Source: Phycicoccus endophyticus
GTDB lineage: Bacteria; Actinomycetota; Actinomycetes; Actinomycetales; Dermatophilaceae
Direction of reading: 5' to 3'
DNA length: 64,000 nt
Assembly (NCBI RefSeq): GCF_011326735.1
Contig: NZ_JAANCN010000015.1
Coordinates: forward strand, 20,883 to 84,882
Position 1 is the first letter of the stretch, and each line of letters starts with the position of its first letter. Of this stretch, positions 13,271 through 21,884 are shown in pieces. The translations under genes were made by a program, and so were the position numbers. The notes beneath the pieces were generated by a model that did not search any database, was not told the origin of the DNA, and was given only the letters and a program-made list of their open reading frames with translations.

Positions 13271-16222
13271 ATGACCGAGACCGCCGGAGCACGTGCAGGT
13301 GCCCGCAGGGCCGCCAAGGGCAAGGGGGTGAAGATCGAGCGGATCTACACCACCCCCGGTGTCCACCCCTACGACGAGGTGACCTGGGAGAAGCGCGACG
13401 TCGTCCAGCAGAACTGGAAGACCGGCGAGACGATCTTCGAGCAGCGCGGGGTCGAGTTCCCCGACTTCTGGAGCGTCAACGCCTCGACGATCGTCACGAC
13501 GAAGTACTTCCGCGGAGCCGTCGGCACCGAGGCGCGCGAGACCGGGCTCAAGCAGCTCATCGACCGCGTCGTCCTCACCTACGTCAAGGCCGGCAAGGAC
13601 CACGGCTACTTCGGCTCCGACGAGGACGCCGAGATCTTCGAGCACGAGCTGACCTACGCCCTGCTGCACCAGGTGTTCAGCTTCAACTCGCCGGTCTGGT
13701 TCAACGTCGGCACCAAGAGCCCGCAGCAGGTCAGCGCCTGCTTCATCCTCTCGGTCGACGACTCGATGGACAGCATCCTCAACTGGTACAAGGAGGAGGG
13801 CTTCATCTTCAAGGGCGGCTCCGGCGCGGGGCTGAACCTCTCGCGCATCCGCTCCTCCAAGGAGCTGCTCTCCTCGGGCGGCACCGCCTCCGGCCCGGTC
13901 TCCTTCATGCGGGGCGCGGACGCCTCCGCGGGAACCATCAAGTCCGGCGGCGCCACCCGCCGCGCGGCGAAGATGGTCGTCCTCGACGTCGACCACCCCG
14001 ACATCGTCGAGTTCGTCGAGACCAAGGCGCGCGAGGAGGACAAGATCCGCGCCCTGCGCGACGCCGGCTTCGACATGGACCTCGGGGGCAAGGACATCAC
14101 CTCGGTCCAGTACCAGAACGCCAACAACTCGGTCCGGGTCACCGACGAGTTCATGCGCGCGGTCGAGGAGGGCAGCGAGTTCGGGCTGACCTCGCGGATG
14201 GACGGGTCGGTCATCGAGACGGTCGACGCCCGTGAGCTCATGGGCAAGATCGCCACCGCGGCCTGGGAGTGCGCCGACCCCGGCATCCAGTACGACGACA
14301 CGATCAACGACTGGCACACCAACCCCGAGTCCGGCCGGATCACCGCGTCCAACCCGTGCTCGGAGTACATGAGCCTCGACAACTCCTCGTGCAACCTCGC
14401 CTCGCTCAACCTCCTGAAGTTCCTGCGCGACGACGACACCTTCGACGCCGTCACCTTCCAGAAGGTCGTCGAGCTCGTCATCACCGCGATGGACATCTCG
14501 ATCTGCTTCGCCGACTTCCCCACCGAGGCGATCGGCAAGACCACGGTCGACTACCGCCAGCTCGGCATCGGCTACGCCAACCTCGGCGCGCTGCTCATGG
14601 CGACCGGGCACGGCTACGACTCCGAGGGCGGGCGCGCGCTCGCCGCGTCGATCACCTCGCTGCTCACCGGCGCCGCGTACAAGCGCTCGGCCGAGCTCGC
14701 CGGCGTCGTCGGTGCCTACGCCGGGTACGCCCGCAACGCCGAGGCCCACAAGCGCGTCATGCGCAAGCACGCCGCGGCCAACGACACGATCCGCACGATG
14801 CACACGATGGACAAGGACATCCACCGGGTCGCGACCAAGGCGTGGGACGCCGTCGTCAAGACGGGGGAGAAGAACGGCTACCGCAACGCGCAGGCGTCGG
14901 TGCTCGCCCCCACCGGGACCATCGGCTTCATGATGGACTGCGACACCACCGGCATCGAGCCGGACTTCTCGCTCGTGAAGTTCAAGAAGCTCGTCGGCGG
15001 TGGCTCGATGCAGATCGTCAACCTGACGATCCCGCGGGCGCTGCGCAAGCTCGGCTACACCGAGGAGACGGTCGAGGCGATCGTCGAGTACATCGCCGAC
15101 AAGGGGCACGTCATCGACGCGCCCGGCCTCAAGCCGGAGCACTACGAGGTCTTCGACACCGCGATGGGTGCCCGGGCGATCTCGCCGATGGGCCACGTGC
15201 GGATGATGGCTGCCGTCCAGCCGTTCCTCTCCGGCGCGATCTCCAAGACGGTCAACCTGCCGGAGACGGCCACCGTCGAGGACATCGAGGAGGTCTACGT
15301 CCAGGGCTGGAAGCTCGGCCTGAAGGCGCTGGCCGTGTACCGCGACAACTGCAAGGTCGGCCAGCCGCTGTCCGACGGCGGCTCCACCGCCAAGGACAAG
15401 GCCGCGGAGGCCGTGAACGCGGCGACGGCCGAGGTCGTCGAGAAGGTCGTCTACCGGCCGACGCGCGAGCGGCTGCCCAAGCGCCGCACCTCGCAGACGA
15501 CGTCGTTCACCGTCGGTGGTGCCGAGGGCTACCTCACCGCCGGCACCTACGACGACGGCCGCCTCGGCGAGGTGTTCCTCAAGTTCGGCAAGCAGGGCTC
15601 CACGCTCGCCGGTGTCATGGACGCCTTCTCGATCGTCACCTCGGTCGCGCTGCAGTACGGCGTGCCGCTGGAGACCTTCGTCGAGAAGTTCACGAACATG
15701 CGCTTCGAGCCGGCCGGCATGACCGACGACCCGGACGTGCGGATGGCGCAGTCGCTCATGGACTACGTGTTCCGCCGCCTGGCGCTGGACTACATGGACT
15801 TCGACACGCGGTCGTTCATGGGCATCCACACCGCGCAGGAGCGGGCGCGCCAGCTCGAGACCGGCTCGTACGCGCCGGCCACGGAGGAGTCCGACGAGGA
15901 GCTCGAGGGCGAGATCGAGGCGCTCTCGGCCGGCATCGGGGCCTCGGCCAAGAAGGCCGACGAGACGACCGCCTCGGCGCCCGCCCCGGCCACCGAGTCC
16001 TCCGCCGACGCGGACGCCGCGTCGACGACGGCCTCCGGCTCGGGTGCGGCCTCGGCGCGTGAGGTGTCCGGGGAGATCCACTCCTCGGCCGACCTGCTCG
16101 CCGCGTTCGGCAACTCCAAGGCCGCCGACGCCCCGATGTGCATGACCTGCGGGACCAAGATGCGCCCCGCCGGCTCCTGCTACGTCTGCGAAGGCTGCGG
16201 GAGCACCTCCGGCTGCAGCTGA
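13271..16222 (+). CDS. nrdJ: Vitamin B12-dependent (class II) ribonucleotide reductase NrdJ
   Basis: The protein has 983 residues, the usual size of the large actinobacterial NrdJ. The catalytic barrel contains the conserved NPCSE motif (residues 361-365), followed by SSCNLASLNL. A late MAQSLMDYVFRRLALDY block and a C-terminal cysteine cluster (CMTC near the end, then CYVCEGCGSTSGCS) match the redox-active tail used for re-reduction. The enzyme makes deoxyribonucleotides from ribonucleotides with adenosylcobalamin and works without oxygen. The frame is open into nrdR; the ATG at 13271 follows a purine-rich GAAGGAAGGGA. Expression probably follows the upstream NrdR boxes. A very strong terminator ends the operon. 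Confidence 0.96.
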   Translation: MTETAGARAGARRAAKGKGVKIERIYTTPGVHPYDEVTWEKRDVVQQNWKTGETIFEQRGVEFPDFWSVNASTIVTTKYFRGAVGTEARETGLKQLIDRVVLTYVKAGKDHGYFGSDEDAEIFEHELTYALLHQVFSFNSPVWFNVGTKSPQQVSACFILSVDDSMDSILNWYKEEGFIFKGGSGAGLNLSRIRSSKELLSSGGTASGPVSFMRGADASAGTIKSGGATRRAAKMVVLDVDHPDIVEFVETKAREEDKIRALRDAGFDMDLGGKDITSVQYQNANNSVRVTDEFMRAVEEGSEFGLTSRMDGSVIETVDARELMGKIATAAWECADPGIQYDDTINDWHTNPESGRITASNPCSEYMSLDNSSCNLASLNLLKFLRDDDTFDAVTFQKVVELVITAMDISICFADFPTEAIGKTTVDYRQLGIGYANLGALLMATGHGYDSEGGRALAASITSLLTGAAYKRSAELAGVVGAYAGYARNAEAHKRVMRKHAAANDTIRTMHTMDKDIHRVATKAWDAVVKTGEKNGYRNAQASVLAPTGTIGFMMDCDTTGIEPDFSLVKFKKLVGGGSMQIVNLTIPRALRKLGYTEETVEAIVEYIADKGHVIDAPGLKPEHYEVFDTAMGARAISPMGHVRMMAAVQPFLSGAISKTVNLPETATVEDIEEVYVQGWKLGLKALAVYRDNCKVGQPLSDGGSTAKDKAAEAVNAATAEVVEKVVYRPTRERLPKRRTSQTTSFTVGGAEGYLTAGTYDDGRLGEVFLKFGKQGSTLAGVMDAFSIVTSVALQYGVPLETFVEKFTNMRFEPAGMTDDPDVRMAQSLMDYVFRRLALDYMDFDTRSFMGIHTAQERARQLETGSYAPATEESDEELEGEIEALSAGIGASAKKADETTASAPAPATESSADADAASTTASGSGAASAREVSGEIHSSADLLAAFGNSKAADAPMCMTCGTKMRPAGSCYVCEGCGSTSGCS

Positions 16223-16226
16223 CAGC

Positions 16227-16277
16227 CACGCAGGAAGGCCGGGCCCGCCACGACACCGGGCCCGGCCTTCCTGCGTG
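16227..16277 (+). terminator. Very strong terminator after nrdJ
   Basis: A perfect 21-bp stem (16227-16247 with 16257-16277) encloses a 9-nt loop. Confidence 0.85.
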
Positions 16278-16442
16278 AGGCGGTGTCGATGGGTGCCGAC
16301 GGGTGGTGTGCCCGATGGTGCGGAGAGCATCCCCGCGTGGCTGCGTGTGCATTTCCGGGACACGGTCTGGAACTGTGCGTACGTTCGGTGGCATCGGCAA
16401 CGAGGCCGAAAACGTCTCCCGCGCGACGGAAAGGAGGCGCGA

Positions 16443-17036
16443 ATGCGCTTCATCGCGCCACCGGAGTGGCCGTCCCCGCCGGAGGGTTGGCTGCCGGATC
16501 CCGGTTGGGCCCCAGACCCGTCGTGGCCGCCGGCGCCGCACGGTTGGCGCTTCTGGGTGGACGACAGCAACCGGCCGGTCTCCGGGCCGGCCGGGTTGTA
16601 CGGCGCCACGAGACCTCGCATCACGGGTGGACGAGTCGCCATCGCGCTCTGCTCAGCGATCCTTGGGCTTCTGGTAGGGCTCGGTGCTGGCCACGATGAG
16701 GGTGGATCGCGGGTCGACGCTTTGCCGCTCGCTGACCCGGTGGTGTCTGAGCCGACCGTCACGCAGACGCTCACGACGGCCGGCCCGACGGTGACCGCGA
16801 CGAGAACGGCAACGGCGTCCCCGGCACCCACGGTCACGAAGACGAAGGTCAAAACGGTGACGAAGGTTCGAACCCGAACGGTGCCTGCGGCACCATTGGT
16901 CGACCCCGGTTCCGCCTCGGTGTACTACGACAACTGCACCGAGGCCCGTGAGGCGGGGGATACCCCCCTCTACCGCGGCGATCCCGGGTATGCGTCTCAC
17001 CTCGATCGAGACGGCGACGGTGTCGCCTGTGAGTGA
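16443..17036 (+). CDS. Membrane protein with C-terminal excalibur calcium-binding domain
   Basis: The protein has 197 residues. Start: AAGGAGG (16431-16437) lies 5 nt before the ATG. The N-terminus repeats a Trp/Pro pattern (PPEGWLPDPGWAPDPSWPP), resembling the short domain found before membrane helices in many actinobacterial proteins. A membrane helix lies at about 67-88, then a Thr/Val-rich extracellular stalk (about 100-150), then the excalibur domain (about 160-197: YYDNC, then DRDGDGVACE with the DxDxDG calcium loop and a final Cys). The domain is surface-exposed and often linked to secreted nucleases or cell-wall proteins. Codon use is less GC-biased than in nrdJ, so this gene marks the left edge of an accessory segment. 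Confidence 0.8.
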   Translation: MRFIAPPEWPSPPEGWLPDPGWAPDPSWPPAPHGWRFWVDDSNRPVSGPAGLYGATRPRITGGRVAIALCSAILGLLVGLGAGHDEGGSRVDALPLADPVVSEPTVTQTLTTAGPTVTATRTATASPAPTVTKTKVKTVTKVRTRTVPAAPLVDPGSASVYYDNCTEAREAGDTPLYRGDPGYASHLDRDGDGVACE

Positions 17037-17052
17037 GCGGCAGCGCGCCGAG

Positions 17053-18915
17053 CTACCTGACCAAGTCGTGGAGGTGGTCTTGGGTACGTGGGTCGGTCGA
17101 GAACAGAACGACACCACGCATACCGCGGGTCAGCAGCACCTTGTAGACATTCCGCACCAGGCGGTCGAAGACCTCGTCACTCACCTTGGCGCGGCTCTTG
17201 AAGTCGGGGTCCTGGTTGGCGCCACGCACCGAGAGCCACCGGCCGTCACGCCAGACCAGATCGGGACCGAAGATCACACCGGCGTAGTCGTACTCGAAAC
17301 CCTGGGCGGTGTAGACGCACCCCACCTGGCCGAACCCGGCGGGATCGGTAGCCCATAGCGCGGCGGCTGGAGCGCCGCCCACGGACCGGTCGCCCTTGAG
17401 GTTCCATGGTCGTGCCCACTCGCCGACTCGAACGTCCGGCACGAGCGTCCCGTCGCTGCGGGGGTCGCTCCAGGGCCAGCAGTAGCCGGCAGCTATCCGT
17501 GCCGAGTATCCGGCCTCGAGTCGAGAGCGCAGCATCGCCTCCATCTCCTCGGGGGAATCTACGACCGAGACCGCGAATGCCGAGTCCCCGCTCCAGGGGG
17601 ACTCGGCGCCGGGTTCAAGACCGAGAAGGCGCTGGACCCAGTGGACATACGCCTCGGATCCACCGCAGCGGAACTGGTCGGCAAGGTCGATCTCTATGAC
17701 GTCGAGTCCGCGCGACGAGGCGTGGCCGCGGATATCCTCCACAGTCCCGAGCTCGCCGGGCCGCACGACCTGATACTGGTCGAGGAGGAAGACAGGAACC
17801 CTCGCGGCATCGAGGAGCTCGTCAACCTGTGGCCTCCCGGTCCGGTGCTCGGCTCTCGTCCATCGTGAGGCAGACGTCTCGCGGATGCGATGCGCCTCGT
17901 CCAGAATCAATGCGTCGAGGTCGTTGGGTACAGCGGTCATGAACGAGTTGAAGTACTGGAACATCTTCTGGACACGAGGTGCGCGTCGACCGGCCACCTT
18001 GCGCAGTGTCTGCGTGAACGAACGTGACCCCGTGGCATGAAGAACCGACCGCCCTTGCCGGGTGAGCTCGCCCAACAGGGACAGCGCGATCACGCTCTTC
18101 CCGCTGCCGGGGCCACCAGCGACAATGACCGTCGTCTTGGTGTTGCTTCGCCGGGCTCGTTCCACCGCGTGCAGAACGAGGTTGTACGCGTCGCGCTGCT
18201 CGTCCAGCAACGTGAACATCTCGCGCTGCTGGACCTCCTCCGCGGCGAGTGCCAGTAGCTGCTTCGACGGCGCGATTCGGCTGTTCATCAGGTGGTCCGC
18301 GGCTTCCGCCCCCTCAGCGCCGCGCGCGAAGCGACTCTTCAGGAAGTCCTGAAACTCCCCTCGCCGCTGCCCAGTGAACACTCGGCCGTGGTCGTCGCCC
18401 GGGAGCCGGAAGAGATCGTCCACTCCGGAGTCCGTCGCGTTGTGGAGGTATGCGGCGCCGGCGACCGAGTGCGGGTCGTCCGCGAGCGCAGTGGTGAACC
18501 CGAGCAAATAGTCGCAGTAGTCGCGCACTTGGAGAGCAGGGTGGGTCACCGGTCGCCCGTGGTACTCCTCAATGGTGACGAGGGTGTCGCTCTGCTCGAA
18601 GCGCGTGGCGTGGCTCCACTGCTTCAGCTCGACCACGAGGTACGAGTCCCGACCCGTCTCGGGGTGCCTGCCCGCCAAAACGACGTCGGCGCGCTTGCTC
18701 GTGAGCGGCAGCTGGTACTCGATGAGCATCTCGACGTGGTCGAGTCCGGCATCCAAGAGATCGGCGCGGAGTGCAGGCAGGCTGCGCTCCCACGAGCGGC
18801 GCTCGGCCGGACTGGCCGACTGGCCGGTGCGGATCGCCATCTGCTCAGCAAGCATCTCGCTCAGGCGGTGCTCGACCGCAGAGAAGCCAATGACAGACGT
18901 CCGATAGAGCGTCAC
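17053..18915 (-). CDS. Putative nuclease-helicase: PD-(D/E)xK-like N-domain plus DUF2075 superfamily-1 helicase
   Basis: The protein has 620 residues. Residues 60-105 have a restriction-nuclease-like core: D77 in RADVVLAG and E96-x-K98 in YLVVELKQW. The DUF2075/Schlafen-type P-loop domain follows: Walker A GGPGSGKS (267-274), Walker B LILDEAH (about 336-342), motif III FLLDQYQVVRPGE (about 377-388), VYTAQGFEYDYAGVIFG (motif V-like), and KVLLTRGMRG (motif VI). The start is GTG at 18915. It is divergent from a MazG-like nucleotide pyrophosphohydrolase, with 139 nt between them. The nuclease assignment rests on few residues and is inference; the helicase domain is clear. Codon use is less GC-biased than the neighbours, suggesting transfer. 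An anti-phage or DNA-processing role is plausible. Confidence 0.82.
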   Translation of the reverse strand: MTLYRTSVIGFSAVEHRLSEMLAEQMAIRTGQSASPAERRSWERSLPALRADLLDAGLDHVEMLIEYQLPLTSKRADVVLAGRHPETGRDSYLVVELKQWSHATRFEQSDTLVTIEEYHGRPVTHPALQVRDYCDYLLGFTTALADDPHSVAGAAYLHNATDSGVDDLFRLPGDDHGRVFTGQRRGEFQDFLKSRFARGAEGAEAADHLMNSRIAPSKQLLALAAEEVQQREMFTLLDEQRDAYNLVLHAVERARRSNTKTTVIVAGGPGSGKSVIALSLLGELTRQGRSVLHATGSRSFTQTLRKVAGRRAPRVQKMFQYFNSFMTAVPNDLDALILDEAHRIRETSASRWTRAEHRTGRPQVDELLDAARVPVFLLDQYQVVRPGELGTVEDIRGHASSRGLDVIEIDLADQFRCGGSEAYVHWVQRLLGLEPGAESPWSGDSAFAVSVVDSPEEMEAMLRSRLEAGYSARIAAGYCWPWSDPRSDGTLVPDVRVGEWARPWNLKGDRSVGGAPAAALWATDPAGFGQVGCVYTAQGFEYDYAGVIFGPDLVWRDGRWLSVRGANQDPDFKSRAKVSDEVFDRLVRNVYKVLLTRGMRGVVLFSTDPRTQDHLHDLVR

Positions 18916-19041
18916 GAAGAAGAACCCCAGGCAGCACGAGAAAGACCGTGCGGGTGGGGGCTTGTCCTGACGCGGAAGCCCGTCGGGCCGCTGTTACGCA
19001 AGTGACTCTAACGGGGGCGCGCCCGGTACGAGGGGAAGCGG

Positions 19042-19047
19042 CATACT
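19042..19047 (+). promoter_or_regulatory. -10 hexamer of the MazG-like gene
   Basis: CATACT lies 7 nt before the GTG at 19055, so the mRNA is probably leaderless. Confidence 0.45.
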
Positions 19048-19054
19048 CGCGGTC

Positions 19055-19408
19055 GTGTCGGACCTTGAGACCATCCGCGATGCTGCCCGCGCGTTCCGCG
19101 AAGAACGGGACTGGGAGAAGTTTCAGGACCCCAAGTCCGTGATGCTGGCACTGGTGGGCGAGGTTGGGGAGCTCGCTGAGCTGATGCAGTGGCTTCCAGC
19201 GAATGAGGCACGAGCGCGGTTGCGGGAGGAACCGCTGAGAACGAGAGTGGCGGACGAGATGTCGGACGTGATCATCTATCTCGTGACACTCGCCGACAAG
19301 CTTGATGTCGATCTTGGGGCAGCCGCGCTGACCAAGATCGAGAAGTCGGCCCAGAAGCATCCCGCAGCGGCTGTGCGTGGCTCCGCTCCGAGTCGGGGTG
19401 TGCGATAG
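19055..19408 (+). CDS. MazG-like nucleotide pyrophosphohydrolase (RS21-C6/dCTPase type)
   Basis: The protein has 117 residues, one all-alpha NTP-PPase domain. The metal-binding motif is visible as GEVGELAELMQWL (first Glu pair) and VADEMSDVIIYL (second E/D pair), giving the ExxE plus ExxD layout of this superfamily. Such enzymes split dNTPs or related nucleotides to the monophosphate and pyrophosphate. The GTG start is supported by a CATACT hexamer 7 nt upstream. It is divergent from the DUF2075 nuclease-helicase and shares its looser codon use, so the two were probably acquired together. Confidence 0.87.
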   Translation: MSDLETIRDAARAFREERDWEKFQDPKSVMLALVGEVGELAELMQWLPANEARARLREEPLRTRVADEMSDVIIYLVTLADKLDVDLGAAALTKIEKSAQKHPAAAVRGSAPSRGVR

Positions 19409-19760
19409 GCCGAGGCCCGCGTCGCCGCGCAGAGCGCGTAGCCCACCGCCCGTCGCGGCAGGCGGACGGAGCATGTCGGAATCACGTACGGCCAGCCCAC
19501 AACGGGTATAAACGAGTCGAGTCACCGCTCGAAGGCTGCCCCGGGGTGGATCGGGGTGCCGTAACCGCGGCTGTCGGCCGATGTGCCGCTCAGCGAGTTC
19601 TGGCTGCGACGCGGACCTTCGACTCGGCACGAGATCCGCAGTCGACCACGTGTGTGGGGAAGGTGCTCGCCGGGAGGGCTGGCCGAGGGGACGGAGGTGG
19701 ATACCCCCAGGGGTGCGTGCGATGGTGGGGGTGGACCCGTCGGCCGACCGAGGAGGAGAC
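19409..19760. other. Intergenic region, no gene recognised
   Basis: The 352-nt gap holds a TATAAA hexamer (19507-19512), which might be a -10 element with no convincing -35, and an ACCCC-CA-GGGGT inverted repeat (see next entry). Short open frames here have no start signal or recognisable motif. It is probably the right edge of the accessory segment. No att-site repeat could be identified by eye. Confidence 0.4.
19701..19716. promoter_or_regulatory. CsoR-like inverted repeat upstream of the DUF302 gene
   Basis: ATACCCCCAGGGGTGC contains ACCCC (19703-19707), CA, GGGGT (19710-19714). Operators of CsoR-family sensors (copper or persulfide) have a similar A-T-A-C-C-C/G-G-G-T-A-T form, and DUF302 genes are often under such control. 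No CsoR gene is in the window, so this is inference. Confidence 0.4.
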
Positions 19761-20153
19761 ATGACGTACACGCTCGACGCATCGCTGGACCGCCCGTTCG
19801 AGGAGGTGCTCGAGGCGACTCGCGGCGCGCTCGCCGACCAGGGCTTCGGCATCCTCACCGAGATCGACCTCGCCGCGACGCTCAAGGAGAAGATCGGCGC
19901 CGAGATCCCGCCGCAGGTCATCCTCGGTGCGTGCCGGCCGCCTCTCGCGCACGCCGCGACGCAGGCCGAGCCGTCCATCGGGGTGCTGCTGCCGTGCAAC
20001 GTCGTCGTGCGGGCGGGGGAGGGCGGCGCCACGCTCGTCGAGGCCATGGACCCCGACGCGATGGTCACCGTCACCGGCAACGAGGCGCTCGCGGAGGTCG
20101 CCGCGGATGCGGGCCGGCGGCTGCGGGCGGCGCTGGCGGCGCTCGGCGGCTGA
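19761..20153 (+). CDS. DUF302 domain protein
   Basis: The protein has 130 residues, almost entirely one DUF302 domain (from LDASLDRPFEEVLEATRGALADQGFGILTE to VAADAGRRL). Hallmarks are the repeated pattern of a strand, a helix and GFGILTEIDLAATLKEKIG, then LGACRPPLAHAATQAEPSIGVLLPCNVVV. GAGGAGGAG about 6 nt before the ATG sets the start, although the frame is open upstream. Molecular function is unsettled; the family is often linked to sulfur-species or metal stress. Confidence 0.88.
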   Translation: MTYTLDASLDRPFEEVLEATRGALADQGFGILTEIDLAATLKEKIGAEIPPQVILGACRPPLAHAATQAEPSIGVLLPCNVVVRAGEGGATLVEAMDPDAMVTVTGNEALAEVAADAGRRLRAALAALGG

Positions 20154-20223
20154 CGTTGCTGGCGACGCCTGTGGGGCTCGGCGGACGGCATCATCGCAGG
20201 TCAAGGGGCTGTCAGTGGTGGCG

Positions 20224-20229
20224 TCTAAT
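20224..20229 (+). promoter_or_regulatory. -10-like hexamer of the HNH gene
   Basis: TCTAAT lies 8 nt before the ATG at 20238. No Shine-Dalgarno is visible. Confidence 0.35.
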
Positions 20230-20237
20230 GTCGTGAC

Positions 20238-21644
20238 ATGGACCAGCCGGCAGTTCGTCTCGCGGGGCGCCGCTCCGCGATGGAGGCCGCCCGCACCGCG
20301 CTGTCGGGGCTCGCGGAAGTGCTGCACGAGGCCTCCGGCGCCGAGCTGGCCCGGCTGATGTCCCTGGTCGACGAGGTGGGCGCCCAGGCCGGTGCGGCAC
20401 GGGTGGCCGTCACGGCGGAGGCGCTCGCCCGCGGCGAGGTCGCCGAGTCCGGTGCCACCGCGCACACCTGGGTTCGCGAGCACGCCCCCTCCCTGCGCCA
20501 GGGGGGGGCCGGGCACGTCGCGGCGCTCGCCGGCATGCTCACCGAGGGCGGCCCTCCGTGGCAGGACGAGCGCCGAGCCCCCGACCCGGAGACCCCAGTC
20601 GGGGTGGTGGCCGCCGGCGTCCTCGACGGCACCGTCTCGCCCTCCCTCGCGACGACTGCCGTGCGCGAGCTCGAGCGCCTCGACGCGCATCTGAGTACCG
20701 AGGCCAAGCCCACCGTGGCGCGTGCCCTGCTCGACCTCGGCGTCCAGTGGGGGCCGTCGATGATGCGGCGCCTGCGGCCCCGGCTGCTCGCCGAGTACGG
20801 GCTCCCGGGCGAGCTCGACCGCCTCCAGGAGCGGCTCGCACCTGCCGCCCGGCTCTCCGCCCCGGCGGTGGAGTCCGGTGACCTCACCGAGTACCAGCTG
20901 CTCATGACGCCCGAGCAGGCCGCCGCGCTCGAGGCCGCCATCGGCCCCCTGAGCGCGCCCGCCCCGAACGACGAGACCGGCGAGCGTGACCTGCGCCCCG
21001 CCGGCCAGCGGCGGGTCGAGGCGCTCAGCGAGGTCTGCCGCCGATCGAGCGCCCTCGATGCCGACGCCAGCGGCGGCGACGGTGCCGCGGCCGCGTCCTC
21101 CGCCGTCCACGTGACCATCGCGCTGGCCGACCTCGAGGCACGCTCCGGGTGCGGCGAGGTGATGGGCTCCTGCGCCACCGGCGCGGTCCTCTCGCCCGAG
21201 GCTCTCCGCCGGATGTGCTGCGAGGCCGACCTCGTCCCGCACGTCCTTGGCACGGCGGGGGAGGACCTCGACCTCGGCCGGGTCGTCCGGCTCTTCACCC
21301 GGGCACAGCGGCGGCGCCTGTGGCGGCGCGACGGTGGCTGCACCTACCCCGGCTGCACCGCGCCGGCGGCGTGGACCAGGGCACACCACGTCGTGCACTG
21401 GGTCGACGGGGGTCGCAGCGACACCGGCAACGCCGCACTGCTCTGCCAGCGGCACCACTCGTACGTGCACCGCCGACGTCTCGTGGCCGAGGTGCGCCAC
21501 CGGCCCGACGAGCAGGGGCGCAGCGTCGTGTGGGACCTTCGGCCCGGCAGCTACGACCGACATCTCGAACGGCTGCGTGCCGAACGGGCCCGACCAGGGC
21601 CGCGCGGAGCGGACAGCGCCCGCCTCGTCGGAGCGCCCCTGTGA
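20238..21644 (+). CDS. DUF222/HNH endonuclease domain protein
   Basis: The protein has 468 residues. An N-terminal DUF222 region (helical, about residues 15-300) is followed by a C-terminal HNH nuclease motif (about 355-415: CTYPGCTAPAAWTRAHHVVHW, then GNAALLCQRHH), with the Cys pairs typical of the 13E12-repeat relatives common in multiple copies in actinobacteria. Family members presumably cleave DNA, but their biological role is not established. A homopolymer run of eight or nine G near 20503-20511 lies inside the gene and could be a slippage hotspot. The gene is probably intact because the frame runs through. Confidence 0.85.
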   Translation: MDQPAVRLAGRRSAMEAARTALSGLAEVLHEASGAELARLMSLVDEVGAQAGAARVAVTAEALARGEVAESGATAHTWVREHAPSLRQGGAGHVAALAGMLTEGGPPWQDERRAPDPETPVGVVAAGVLDGTVSPSLATTAVRELERLDAHLSTEAKPTVARALLDLGVQWGPSMMRRLRPRLLAEYGLPGELDRLQERLAPAARLSAPAVESGDLTEYQLLMTPEQAAALEAAIGPLSAPAPNDETGERDLRPAGQRRVEALSEVCRRSSALDADASGGDGAAAASSAVHVTIALADLEARSGCGEVMGSCATGAVLSPEALRRMCCEADLVPHVLGTAGEDLDLGRVVRLFTRAQRRRLWRRDGGCTYPGCTAPAAWTRAHHVVHWVDGGRSDTGNAALLCQRHHSYVHRRRLVAEVRHRPDEQGRSVVWDLRPGSYDRHLERLRAERARPGPRGADSARLVGAPL

Positions 21645-21835
21645 CCCGGCACGTTTCGCCGGACGCCGCGTCGACACGGCCCGAGGGGAGAGGGGCCGAC
21701 CCGACAGGACCTGGCACGGCAGTGACCGGTCTCGCGACCTGCGCCGCCTGCCGCGCGACATCGCCTGATCGTCGCCCGCGCGGCCGCGATGCCTGCGCCT
21801 CCGGTTGTCGACCTGCCCGGCCTGTGGTTGGGTGC

Positions 21836-21851
21836 GAGAGAGCGCTCTCTC
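21836..21851. promoter_or_regulatory. LacI-family operator, perfect 16-nt palindrome
   Basis: GAGAGAGCGCTCTCTC is perfectly symmetric around the central CG and contains GAGAGCGCTCTC, the classic LacI/GalR-type half-site pair. It lies 33 nt before the start of the secreted beta-helix gene. The LacI regulator encoded convergent to that gene is the obvious candidate. Confidence 0.75.
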
Positions 21852-21884
21852 AGCGGCGAGAGGGCCCGGCGCGAACGGACCGCG

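Noticed and set aside
13232..16852. 1206-codon minus-strand open frame across nrdJ
   Set aside because: The translation is low-complexity and Arg/Val/Gly/Asp-rich with no domain. It mirrors the strongly conserved nrdJ on the other strand.
19522..19782. 86-codon minus-strand open frame in the gap before the DUF302 gene
   Set aside because: There is no start signal, no hydrophobic or conserved pattern, and it overlaps the probable operator.
20500..20512. Long G run inside the HNH gene as a possible phase-variation tract
   Set aside because: The gene reads through in frame, and G runs of this length are not rare at this GC content. It is noted in the gene entry only.
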